A stretch of 64,000 bases of DNA from the NCBI GenBank assembly GCA_035048485.1, contig CM068593.1:1441955-1505954 (forward strand), given 5' to 3'. The position numbers were made by a program, and so were the translations under genes. Below are positions 55,391 through 64,000 of the stretch, one piece after another; the first letter of the stretch is position 1, and every line of letters starts with the position of its first letter. The stretch is from Pteria penguin. Its lineage: Eukaryota > Mollusca > Bivalvia > Pterioida > Pteriidae. Under the pieces are notes generated by a model, which saw only the letters and a list, made by a program, of their open reading frames with translations, was not told the DNA's origin and did no database searches.

Positions 55391-58300
55391 AGTGACATAC
55401 ATATATTTATACATCTACGATAATTATGTATTTAATATTGATATAATTTATCAGTAATTATGATTGTGACAGGGTTCTACTTGCAAATTAAAACATTTTT
55501 TTTTCAAAGGAATTTCACAGAAAGCGAGGGGTGGAAGGTTGATCAGATAATGACTGTCTTTTTTCAGTGTTTCATCATGAACTGCAATATACTCTATCTT
55601 CATAATGTAAAGATGATGGATAAATCCAAACCATAAGACCAAACATCATGGAAAGAGAGGACATACAAAATCAGTGAAAATGAAAAAATAATATATAAAT
55701 AAATAAATAAACAAAAATGTCTGCTTGAAAAGCATATGTGAGTACCAGTATACATCTTATCTCTTATTATTATGAAGTTGTCTCTCTGTAACTGACTTAA
55801 ACATTAAAATTATTGATAACAATATTCATACCTACATATATGATAAACGTGACTTTGGATTTCCTTTTGTAAATTTGCCTTATTTTCCCTAACTAAATTT
55901 GTAAAGATTAGTTTCCAATTTGTGTCCAGCGGAATTTCTCGTCCCAATTTCTATGGTGATCTAGCTTACAAATTAAGGAGGGCCATATATTTTGATAACT
56001 TCATTTTGTCAGAATCTTAAATTGTCAAAAGTCTTCTATATCGACAGTATGGGCTCAAGATCATCGCTAAGACCGCTGATCTTGTGTTAGGCTCTTATAC
56101 AGTCTTATGGAGACTTATCCTTGAACGTTGCATACTGACTAACACAGCCATTGGAATTCCATGACGGGCCTTTTATATACCTTGATCCCGAACCTCGTCC
56201 CCTCTGACTTTTAATCCTTTTCAGAGGAGGCATGGTCCAGAACCGACAGCTAATCGAGACTCCCACAGATCAAGGGTCTGAGCTCGCTACCAGACCAGCA
56301 GAGCAGAGTTACCTCATGCTGATGCCGCTCTATTTATTTCTGATATTATTATCTTATTCTACATTACTATCAGTGTGTTATATTTTTATGACCTCTCAAC
56401 GTGATATACTCGTTGATCTTTTTTTTTTTCAAAATGAAGGATTATTTATGATTTTTTTAATATGTGTCTTTGGTTGTACTGCATTTGCGATGAATGGAAA
56501 AGTGGGCCTGTATAGCGGTTAACCACACCAATTGAGTACCGTTTGTTACTTAAATAACCGTCCTAAGTCAGCATTACATCTGTCATACAATTCATATTTT
56601 TGTAATGGCATTTCATGTATTTTATTACTTGTTACCCAATTTTACTGCGCATCTCAATGATGATTTCTGCCCTACAGATAAGTTGGGATCATGTCTTTCC
56701 CTTTCTCTTCGAAATATGATACTTTTTTGGTTTTGTTATTGGGGTAATCGAAGATTTTTATCACATTGAAGATGTGGTGTACAATTCTTATGGAATCAGG
56801 ATTTGGTCTATAATTCTCTCGGTAATCTAGATGTGGCTGTAATTCTTTCAGAAACAGAGATGTGGTCTATTGTTCTTATCATAGTAGGTATTTGTTCTAT
56901 ATTTTTTTTTAGTAATCGAGATGTGGTCTATAGTTCTTATGTTGATCGAGACTTGGTCTATATTTCTTACGGTAATCGAGATATGGGATGGTATGAATTT
57001 AAAGCTAACAAACTTTCAATCAAATTATGTCAACTTCGATTAGAAAATATTATGGTCTGGAATTGTTAATATAAACTTTACAAGCAAAACCCTGTTTAAT
57101 GAGTTACCATCTCTCTGAACAATATAGAACATGCTGGTAGAAAAACACAAACTTCATCCCTTTCTATCAAAGAATTATATAATATCTAGCTTTGGCTTAT
57201 AATTGTTCAAGCAGCTTTACATAATAAACAAATGAAAACGTGAACGAAAATTACACAAAGATGAATAAAATAAATAACTTTTTTTCCATTTCAGTCTTCA
57301 TCTATAATAAAAGTGTTTTTCTCTCCAGACAAGAGCTGGTACCATGCTCTTCTTATTTATGATAAAATGTATGACTCTATTACCCTAACAAGAAGATAAT
57401 TCCATGCAAAATGAAGTTTGAAAGAATAAATAGCTGCAAAATAGTAAGTAACTATACATATCAAACACAAACGAACTCTAACCATTAAAAACTGAAAAAA
57501 TAAATTAAGATAAAGAAAATACACTCATCTTTTAAAAGGAAAAAAAGGCCATATAAATAACTAAGACGGAACCTTGAAAATTCTTCTTTTTTTTTTCACA
57601 TACATATACCATAAAACATCCTTGAAATTTATATTAAACCCATCAAAACTAATCTTTAAATGATTTCAAAACTTTACAAAACATGAAAGGGATGAAATTT
57701 AAACAACAAGCAATCATCCAATTCATCATCCGTACACATAAACCGGACATGAAATATCTTACCTGATAATTGTAAGATGAGTTCATTGTAGAGTAACCTC
57801 CCCTTGACATGGTACCTCCAGCCGAACTGGAAAGAGTGTTAGATTGATAGTTTGCAGCTGCTGGAGATGGCATGGCCATATCGTAATCAGCAGTTGTTGA
57901 TTGTCCATATCCGGCAGAATCCATGGAGGAGATGCCACCAGCACCACCACCACCACCACCACCACTTTTGTAGGTTGTTGTCTCAGATTGGTACATGTAG
58001 CTTGAGCTGCCACCTCCTCCACCACCTCCTAAACATAAATAAAGCAGAAGGATTTGTAAAATGTTTATAGTATACATAAAAATTAATAAACCATTACAAA
58101 ATATATAAACTTATGAAAGATGTCATTTTCTAAAATATAAGAAAATGTATAATATATTTCAAGTTCGATAGATACTATTTCTTAAATTTGCTTGATTTAT
58201 GAAACTTTAAAAAAAATTTTTTTTCTCTTTTCCTGATTTGTGTCCATTAATAATGTTTATAAATTGGTGACTCTTTCAGAAGGGTTCAGAAATGTCCTGG

Positions 58301-61300
58301 GTTTTATTCTGTGATTCTCAAAAGAAAGTTCAGTAAAATTCATCATTGATGTATGCAACATCCATCTTTTACAACAACCTTATCTGACATTTTTTAAACT
58401 TTCATTTTATACAGACAATGTATGTATAAGCAGCAGAAATGCAAATTTTAGAAAATTTCCAATTCTAAAGTTAAGTTTTTGAAAGTGAAAAGGTTTTAAT
58501 AAGAATTAAATATATAGGTTACAATAAGCAAAGACAAAAGTATCAAGATCAGAAAGACTTAAAATCATCATACAAAATGCTATTTATAGTCATGACAATA
58601 AAAATATCATTAAGAGCAGATTTAGAACCAAGCCAACACACATATACCAAATGTATATTCATATACCATAGTCAATGCTGTATTCAGTTATGGAGACGTT
58701 AGGTTTATTAACTGTTATCAGTTTTGACTGTTATCAGTTTTGTCTGTTATTAATTTTGCCTGTTACCAGTTTTGCCCGTTATATTATGATGAATAATTTT
58801 GTGAAGAATCTTAATGATCACAATCCCGTAGTTGGTTGCTCTACAAGGGATTAGAGGATTAGAGTAGCAAGGATTATCCTTATGAATAAGACAGACAGAC
58901 AGATGAACCTGTGCTCTGCATACAAAGAAAAAGATAAAAGAACTGTATGACAGGGGTCACCAAAGTTCTGCCGATAACCCCCTTTATTTACTGATTTCTG
59001 AAACAATGTATTTATAGCTGTGATGCAATTCAATTAAATTCTAAAAAAGGGAACCGAATACTGGCATGACAAAGCCATTTGTGACAGTCTGACTATGGTA
59101 TACTATGTATATATCTATCTACTACTGTGCTAAAATGGCTAACCATATACAAGTGTGCTAAAGGTTTTCATTGGATACTACAGCAAACCTCTATTATATC
59201 GAGTACTCCGACTGGCTAGAATGTAAACGCAGATACTAGGCAGTCTAGAGGACTGTACGCTATCCGTGTCTATGTTATATTAAAATGCTACATGTACAAC
59301 ACTGATATGATATAGTTATACAGGGAGAAAGACCCAGTGAGCTATATAAGAAGCCTCTGTAGAGACATACTGCCTCTTTGTGCTTCAACACCATCCTCTG
59401 TCTTGAACATTTAGCCAGAATGTCCAACTATTCATTAGCAATAATTGCAATACAGAGTTATTAACCATTCAGGTACCTCTCCAGTACGAAAACCATTGTG
59501 ACATTATACATTTCAAGTGGTAACGTTGTTTCTTCCTTTCATTTCCCTATATAATATATCAATTTCAGTAGAACAGGTTAACGTCTTTTGTTGTCAAATA
59601 ACTTTTCATTAAGAAGCGACCCAATGAGATTTTGAAATGCCTCGTTTCTCAGGCTTTTCTCTGTGCAATAATGTTTTGCTTGGCAACAGGTGATTAAATC
59701 TTTCAATTTTTTAAAAACTTCTAGAAGACTTCACTTAAAGTAGCACATCATTTGAAAAAATAATGAAAATTATTTGCCAGAGAAGTGTGACTTGAGAAAA
59801 GCTCTAAAAAGCTTTTAAAGCCTATACATGAAAACCTACATGAAATCCTGCTTGAACGATTTAACAAATTCTTTAACAGCAAAGCTTGCAATTGTGTATA
59901 AATTTTTGTTAGGCAAATGTTCAAGAAGAGAAATGGATTTGTATAAATACAGCAATACATCGATCAGAAGAGCTACGATAGAGGTACGGAGGCACACAGC
60001 TAGCAGTGTATATGGTAACCACTTTACCCAAGGATGATGAAGTGGAACCCAAGAATGCCCTGGAGGCCTTAGGGGTCCCGATGGTGGTCCCCTTATTGGA
60101 GAAAGTTCCCGTCGCGCGGAGCGTAGCCGAGTCATATCCCTCACCTCCCACGATCATGGTGTTGGCGCCACTTCCTCCACCACTTCCTATGGTAGTCATA
60201 CCACCACCTGCACCACCGCCGGCACTCGCTGACTGGACATTTGAGGAATAGTAAGAGGTAAAGGCAGAGCTTCCGCCACCAGCACCGCCGCCACCTGCAC
60301 CACCATTTACCACAGTGACCTTTGCAGCACTACCACCTGCACTTGCACTGCTTCCACTTCCTGCCCCACCACCGGCACCTACAGAAAGAAAAAGAGAAGA
60401 TATTCATAACAGAGAGAATGTTTGTTTGAGAAGGACCTTGCTGTGGCAGTATTAATGGGGACATTAGGAGAAAGTAAGGAATTCCCAATTTCTAGTAAGG
60501 ACAGATGAATACAGGCATTGGATTCTTGTCTTCCCAACCACTGAAATGTTAAATCAAATTTAAAAGACTTATCTCTTGATGTGCGTGTAATTTAACATCA
60601 TTTTTCGTGAACATTCTTTTGTAATAATTTAAATAGTCAGTTGTGACATCATGTGTTTATATATATGTATTTATTTGTTACTTCAATTGACCGTCCTAAG
60701 TTGGTATCATGACCACAGCACAATCGAATATTTTTGTAATGTCGCTTTTCCTTGTATATTCTTATATCATCCTGTTTTGTGTGCATGCCTTTGATGATTT
60801 GTGTCATACAGCCTTGTCAGATGTGTTCTATTTTCTCTTTTTTATGCTCAGTGTTTCTACTAGCTAATAAGGATTGCACTTAGTCAATTCTAATTTACCA
60901 CTATACCACCTGAAAAGACCAGGTGGCCAAAAGTTTGTGGATAGTAAGCGTTTTTGGTTATTTACATAATCTCCTAGTGTTTATGTTGATAATGAAAAAT
61001 TTCAAAATGTACTCAAAGCTACAAAATGGTCTACCAAACCATCACATTGTTTTATTTCTGTGACATGTTCTCCATACCTCCTAGAGATTTGACCAGAGCT
61101 GCATTGCTAGCAGGAGCTGGGGCTGATATGGCTGGTGTCCCACCTCCGGCCCCGCCTCCTCCGCCTAGCCCACCGCACGTAATCATGCCTGGTTTACACT
61201 GCCAAAATGCCCACATCAAACTTGCCAAGAATGCCATGGTGCCTGAAAAGAGTAAAGTTTTACAGATTTCAATCAACAATTTCTAATATAGTAACTTTTT

Positions 61301-63765
61301 AGATTGTTGTTGATGTTTTACAACGCTTTTATTAATTTATCAGTAAAATTGTGACATGGAAGGGGGAGGCAGTCAACATCTTTTACCTAATAGCAAAATC
61401 AGGGAATTGAACACAGATCATCTGTACTGCAATTAACCATATGATTACAGTATTTCTTTTCACTGATTACTTGAGAGATATATATATCTATCTAATTATA
61501 CCCAATAATACCGCTGATATAAGACTAAAGGTAGCACATCCTACTGAAAAGAAACATAACTCTTACTGTAAATACTCTACATTGCTCGTCACCTCAAGAA
61601 TCTAATTTACATTTTGATGGGGAATGTATATTATAACAGCTTAATTTTTCCATTTTTCTCAGGAAAATATCTGTAGTATTAAAAGAAAAGTCTAAAGGTA
61701 AGAAGGTTTTTCTACTTCAAATAAGGAATTTTCATCTTCTTTTTATATTTTCAAAATTTTCTCAGTGAAATTTTACACAGAGAACTTTAAGTCAATACTT
61801 AATATCATTAAAACAACTATAAGGATACATGAACATGTTACACAAATCAACACTATTCGGTCTTTTTGTTATACTGAGTTACTTTCCATTTGGGACGGTA
61901 TCTGATGTGAAACAATTATGACCTCATAAAATTCTATGATCTAAAACTCTGGGAAATGATAGTCCATAAATGACATTTTCATAGGAATTTGATGACGTCA
62001 TAATTGTTTTATGTCAGATACCGTCCCAAATGGGAAGTAACTCTGTTTAACGAAAAAAGACTCAATAAGGATGGGGGATGGACATGACGAACAAATGTGA
62101 GAGCTATAAATTATCCACAATGGTGTTATAAAGTTACAAACAATCTTTAACTATAAATTTCATCTTCCTGATAGAAGTCATTCTGGCTTACCTAGAATCG
62201 TTCCCATAAGGGCACCTGCCCTGACACCACCACCGCCAATTCCGCTGACACCTGGTGGAGGGGCACCACCTGCTAAAGGTGCCACTACAGGTCCTGAGCC
62301 TGGTGGTATACCACCCCCAGTTCCACCACCTTCCAAACCAGTAGGACCGCCAACTCCAAAAATGTCTTTTCCTGGTACTGTTAAATAGTATTAAGAACAA
62401 TTATTTGTCATATCGTACAGCAATTATGATAGGGGACTTACAATATATGCATCTACCTCGAATTCTACATAGTTTTCAGGAAGAGTATAAATAAGATACA
62501 AGAATTATGACAAAATCTTGTAAAACGAAAGTGGAAGAGGATATAAGTTTCTGTACATGTACTACAATTTATTATCACATTTTAATCATATATTTATGTA
62601 TGAGTTGCAAGTTACCACTGTATCTTTTCATAACATGCCAGATATAGAATTACCTACTTTCCATTAAATTCAAACTCTAATGCATAACACAAACATCAAT
62701 TAATGGCCAATATTTTAGTAATTACTTATTCCATCCCACATTACTTCACATACATTGTGCACACCGCCCACTTTTTATTTTCATTTTTTTTTTGCAAGAA
62801 AAAGAAAACAAAAACAGAAACAAAAAAATAAAAGAAAAACAGATCACTGGACTGAAAAAGAGGCTCACTGACCCTAATACTTCACTGAAACATAGAATTA
62901 AAATATAGTACACAAAACAGTCAGAAACCATTTATATCTGTAAAACGATTGTAAAACATACCAGTTCCAGATCCTGAAGCACCTGGTAGAGGGCCTACAA
63001 TGCCACCACCTCCGATCTCAGGTGGAATGATATGAGGTCCACCGCTAGGTGGGATTGGGAACCTAGGTGGTACCTCTGGTGTCCTGCAACAGAGAAAAGT
63101 ATATTTTATCCAGCATTTTGAATTAGAATATTGAGATTCTGTCCAAATTGTCAGTGCAATGAGTGTAAGACAAAAAGACAATGTCAGAGAGAACCTAAGA
63201 CAACAGATGGTGCAATTTTCAGAAGAAGCGATATTGTATTTTATACTTTGATACTTATTTCATATGTGGCTTATTATTAGCTGGGACTTTATCTTTTTGA
63301 AGTAATATGCTGCACAATATTTGCAAAAAATAAGTCCCATCGCATTAAATGTGATTAACAGTAATTTAAAAAGAAGTTTTAATTAATGTACAGACAGAAT
63401 GGCCATGCACTGACGGCACAAAAACTCTGACCTATACAACAACCCTGATTAAAATAATGATTAATTTTCTACGCTCTAACATTCAATAAGCAATGAGATT
63501 TAATTTTTACAACCTCATCTGAAAAACAAGGACAACAAAGTGCTGCAGTCGAAGTCTGACCCATGACCTCTCAGTCTCTGGTCAGGCTTTTGGCTGATTG
63601 GGCCCTACAAGAGACAGGAATAAAGTAGAAAAAACGCTTACGGGATATCAACAAGGGTGTAACCATCTTTATCAATCAGTATGACGTCCTCATGTAATTT
63701 GATCATGGAGTCGCCCTTGGCATCGTGAGCAATGTCCATAAACAGAAAGTTCTTCCAGTATACAC
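49272..63765 (-). CDS. Single-pass membrane protein with C-terminal WD40 propeller (3' ten coding exons; 5' end outside the window)
   Basis: Ten exons with consensus splice sites join without frame conflict: 63,765-63,642, 63,083-62,962, 62,377-62,192, 61,242-61,078, 60,378-60,028, 58,028-57,763, 52,686-52,492, 51,748-51,593, 50,614-49,991 and 49,520-49,272. They give about 811 residues. In order: VYWKNFLFMDIAHDAKG and LHEDVILIDKDGYTLVDIP; a Pro/Gly-rich stretch; a hydrophobic helix crossing an exon junction (ALMGTILGT / MAFLASLMWAFW); a long Gly/Ser-rich low-complexity region; then a WD40 propeller with PQVWDMQ, LQIWDYS, IIVWDLL, LVVWSLR, LKVWDMQ and IRLWRMK blade ends. The WD40 part is expected in the cytosol. 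I do not recognise the family and give no name. A decayed partial copy lies at 10,790-13,660. Confidence 0.85.
49598..49672 (+). mobile_element. Penelope-like 3' tail fragment G
   Basis: TGATTTTTGTCATACAACTT followed by TGTCAGATGTCTTCAG, almost the same as the fragment at 26,187. It lies in the last intron of the WD40 gene. Confidence 0.5.
49991..50614 (-). other. TM-WD40 gene, large propeller exon
   Basis: 624 bases, 208 codons, phase 0 at both ends. Acceptor CTTTCAG/ATCTGG, donor GATGAG/GTAAGA. It encodes about five blades, including a clear GH...D...WD blade (KEVKAVVLSEDNRYLVSASA, then DGTLKVWD). Confidence 0.9.
51593..51748 (-). other. TM-WD40 gene, exon TGELLRIMKG...KKLQ
   Basis: 156 bases, phase 0 at both ends. 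Acceptor TTTGACAG, donor CTTCAG/GTCATT. It completes the blade begun by PQVWDMQ upstream. Confidence 0.85.
52492..52686 (-). other. TM-WD40 gene, first propeller exon
   Basis: 195 bases, phase 0 at both ends. It encodes VQSMRTMMSSQGG ... VVTGSSLGPPQVWDMQ, the first recognisable WD blade. The decayed copy at 10.8-13.7 kb stops short of this exon. Confidence 0.85.
54540..54612 (+). mobile_element. Penelope-like 3' tail fragment H
   Basis: TGACTTCTGCCCTACAGCTA followed by AGTCAGATGTCTTTCCC, another tail variant with a pyrimidine-rich end. Confidence 0.5.
55312..55388. repeat. (TA)n microsatellite
   Basis: About 77 bp of TA dinucleotides in the large intron of the WD40 gene. Confidence 0.97.
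55580..55745 (-). repeat. Dispersed repeat R3, reverse copy
   Basis: Reverse complement of 42,765-42,945: GGATAAATCCAAACCATAAG, GAGGACATACAAAATCAGTG and TTGAAAAGCATATGTGAG. Confidence 0.65.
56060..56720 (+). mobile_element. 5'-truncated Penelope-like fragment I
   Basis: In the same orientation as its own coding strand. It shares GGAGACTTATCCTTGAACGT, GACTAACACAGCC and ATGACGGGCCTT with the reverse of 5,300-5,390, then ACCTCGTCCCCTCTGACT, ACCGTCCTAAGTC and the tail TTTCTGCCCTACAGATAAG. Only a remnant of the polymerase C-terminus is present. Confidence 0.65.
56735..57000. repeat. About 30-bp tandem repeat, about 8 worn units
   Basis: The unit is close to GGTAATCGAGATGTGGTCTA then TAGTTCTTAT. 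The open frame through it is a repeat artefact. Confidence 0.75.
57763..58028 (-). other. TM-WD40 gene, Gly/Ser/Tyr-rich exon
   Basis: 266 bases. It begins by completing a Gly codon (G/GA) and then encodes two poly-Gly stretches around SSSYMYQSETTTYKS, ending NSSYNYQ at donor TATCAG/GTAAGA. The poly-Gly is encoded by (GGT)n-like repeats. Confidence 0.85.
58029..60027 (-). other. Intron of the TM-WD40 gene
   Basis: About 2 kb, AT-rich, with an 18-bp tandem repeat (TGTTATCAGTTTTGACTG-like, about 4 units) at 58,711-58,790. No other feature is seen. Confidence 0.55.
60028..60378 (-). other. TM-WD40 gene, Gly/Ser-rich exon
   Basis: 351 bases, phase 1 at both ends. Donor CTTGG/GTAAAG, acceptor TTCTGTAG. 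It encodes AGGSAAKVTVVNGG, poly-Gly stretches, then MIVGGEGYDSATLRATGTF and TPKASRAFLGSTSSSLG. Confidence 0.85.
60640..60842 (+). mobile_element. 5'-truncated Penelope-like fragment J
   Basis: TTGACCGTCCTAAGTTGGTA, AATATTTTTGTAATGTCGC and the tail TGTGTCATACAGCCTTGTCA match the 3' noncoding part of the family. It lies in an intron of the WD40 gene, antisense to it. Confidence 0.6.
61078..61242 (-). other. TM-WD40 gene, exon with second half of the membrane helix
   Basis: 165 bases, phase 1 at both ends. It encodes TMAFLASLMWAFWQCKPG, two Cys (WQCKPG, ITCGG), poly-Gly and PAISAPAPASNAALVKSLG. Confidence 0.85.
61856..62065. mobile_element. Palindromic MITE in an intron of the TM-WD40 gene
   Basis: Inverted ends of about 75 bp share GTTACTTCCCATTTGGGACG, then GTATCTGA and ACAATTATGAC-TCAT. 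TA at 61,854-61,855 and 62,066-62,067 fits a Tc1/mariner-type target duplication. It has no coding capacity. Confidence 0.75.
62192..62377 (-). other. TM-WD40 gene, Pro/Gly-rich exon with first half of the membrane helix
   Basis: 186 bases, phase 1 at both ends. It encodes PGKDIFGVGGPTGLEGG, a Pro/Gly stretch, then VRAGALMGTILG, which runs into the helix of the next exon. Confidence 0.85.
62962..63083 (-). other. TM-WD40 gene, Pro-rich exon
   Basis: 122 bases. It begins by completing a Pro codon (CC/G) and encodes TPEVPPRFPIPPSGGPHIIP and then PEIGGGGIVGPLPGASGSGT. Donor AACTG/GTATG, acceptor TTGCAG. Confidence 0.85.
63642..63765 (-). other. TM-WD40 gene, most 5' exon in the window
   Basis: 124 bases. 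Acceptor ATTTTCAG before GTGTATACTGG, donor ATATCCC/GTAAGCG. It encodes VYWKNFLFMDIAHDAKGDSM and then LHEDVILIDKDGYTLVDIP. The entering phase requires another coding exon further right, outside the window. Confidence 0.85.
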
Positions 63766-64000
63766 CTGAAAATATATACATCATTGATATATTTACGGAA
63801 AAATATTGGATGAAGTACCTTATAAGACCAAAACATGCCGCAAGAATATATATTTTACACACTTAAAACTCTATAAACATGCATTATGCGTACTCCAATA
63901 AAGAGCACTTTTTATTTGTGCATCTGGAGTGCAAAATTACAATGCATATATAATATTTATTATAACCACTAGGCCAGTGTCACTGCTGGTTGACTGATAT

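Larger units (their letters stand above)
52687..57762 (-). other. Large intron of the TM-WD40 gene
   Basis: About 5.1 kb. It contains a T-rich tract (55,152-55,260), a TA microsatellite, a reverse R3 copy, two Penelope tails and a 30-bp-type tandem repeat. No internal exon was found. Confidence 0.6.

Noticed and set aside
49272..63765. Assigning the WD40 gene to the NACHT-WD (NWD) family
   Set aside because: The propeller is of a general type and no NACHT domain is visible in the window. The membrane helix and Gly-rich part do not fit, so no name is given.

Overview
The window looks like nuclear DNA of a bivalve mollusc, probably a pteriomorph such as an oyster, mussel or scallop. The reasons are AT-rich sequence, spliceosomal introns, a local expansion of RING-less TRIM-like (B-box / coiled-coil / NHL) genes, tRNA-derived SINEs, a Penelope-like retroelement, many microsatellites and minisatellites, and recurrent dispersed repeats rich in TGACCTTGACC-type motifs. 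Species cannot be named from the sequence alone.

The left three quarters (1-46.1 kb) is a tandem array of one gene family on the plus strand. Two copies are intact single-exon open frames of 515 and 513 codons (19,431-20,978 and 38,866-40,407). One copy has a damaged 5' end (623-2,164). Three are broken: 5,988-6,515, 33,219-34,637 and 44,493-46,061. An orphan 3' flank lies at 27,430-27,660. Three copies keep a shared upstream block with a TATA-like box, a noncoding first exon and a splice donor; the acceptor lies just before the ATG.

The right quarter (49.3-63.8 kb, minus strand) holds the last ten coding exons of one gene. Their splice phases all agree. They encode a Pro/Gly-rich segment, one membrane-spanning helix, a long Gly/Ser-rich segment and a C-terminal WD40 propeller. 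The 5' exons lie beyond the right edge. A decayed partial copy of its 3' end sits at 10.8-13.7 kb, and a smaller intron fragment at 34.6-34.9 kb. The array therefore seems to have grown from a block made of the WD-gene 3' end, a tRNA-like tandem array, a TRIM gene and repeat families R1 and R2.

Mobile DNA fills most of the rest. There is a nearly full-length but mutated Penelope-like element with an N-terminal GIY-YIG domain (about 28,868-32,552, minus strand) and about nine 5'-truncated relatives. There are three inverted-repeat (MITE-like) elements, one with a perfect 9-bp target duplication, SINEs with one or two tRNA-like heads, a decayed THAP-domain fragment, and large minisatellites with 47-, 39- and 30-bp units. 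Repeat names R1, R2 and R3 are used only within this report.
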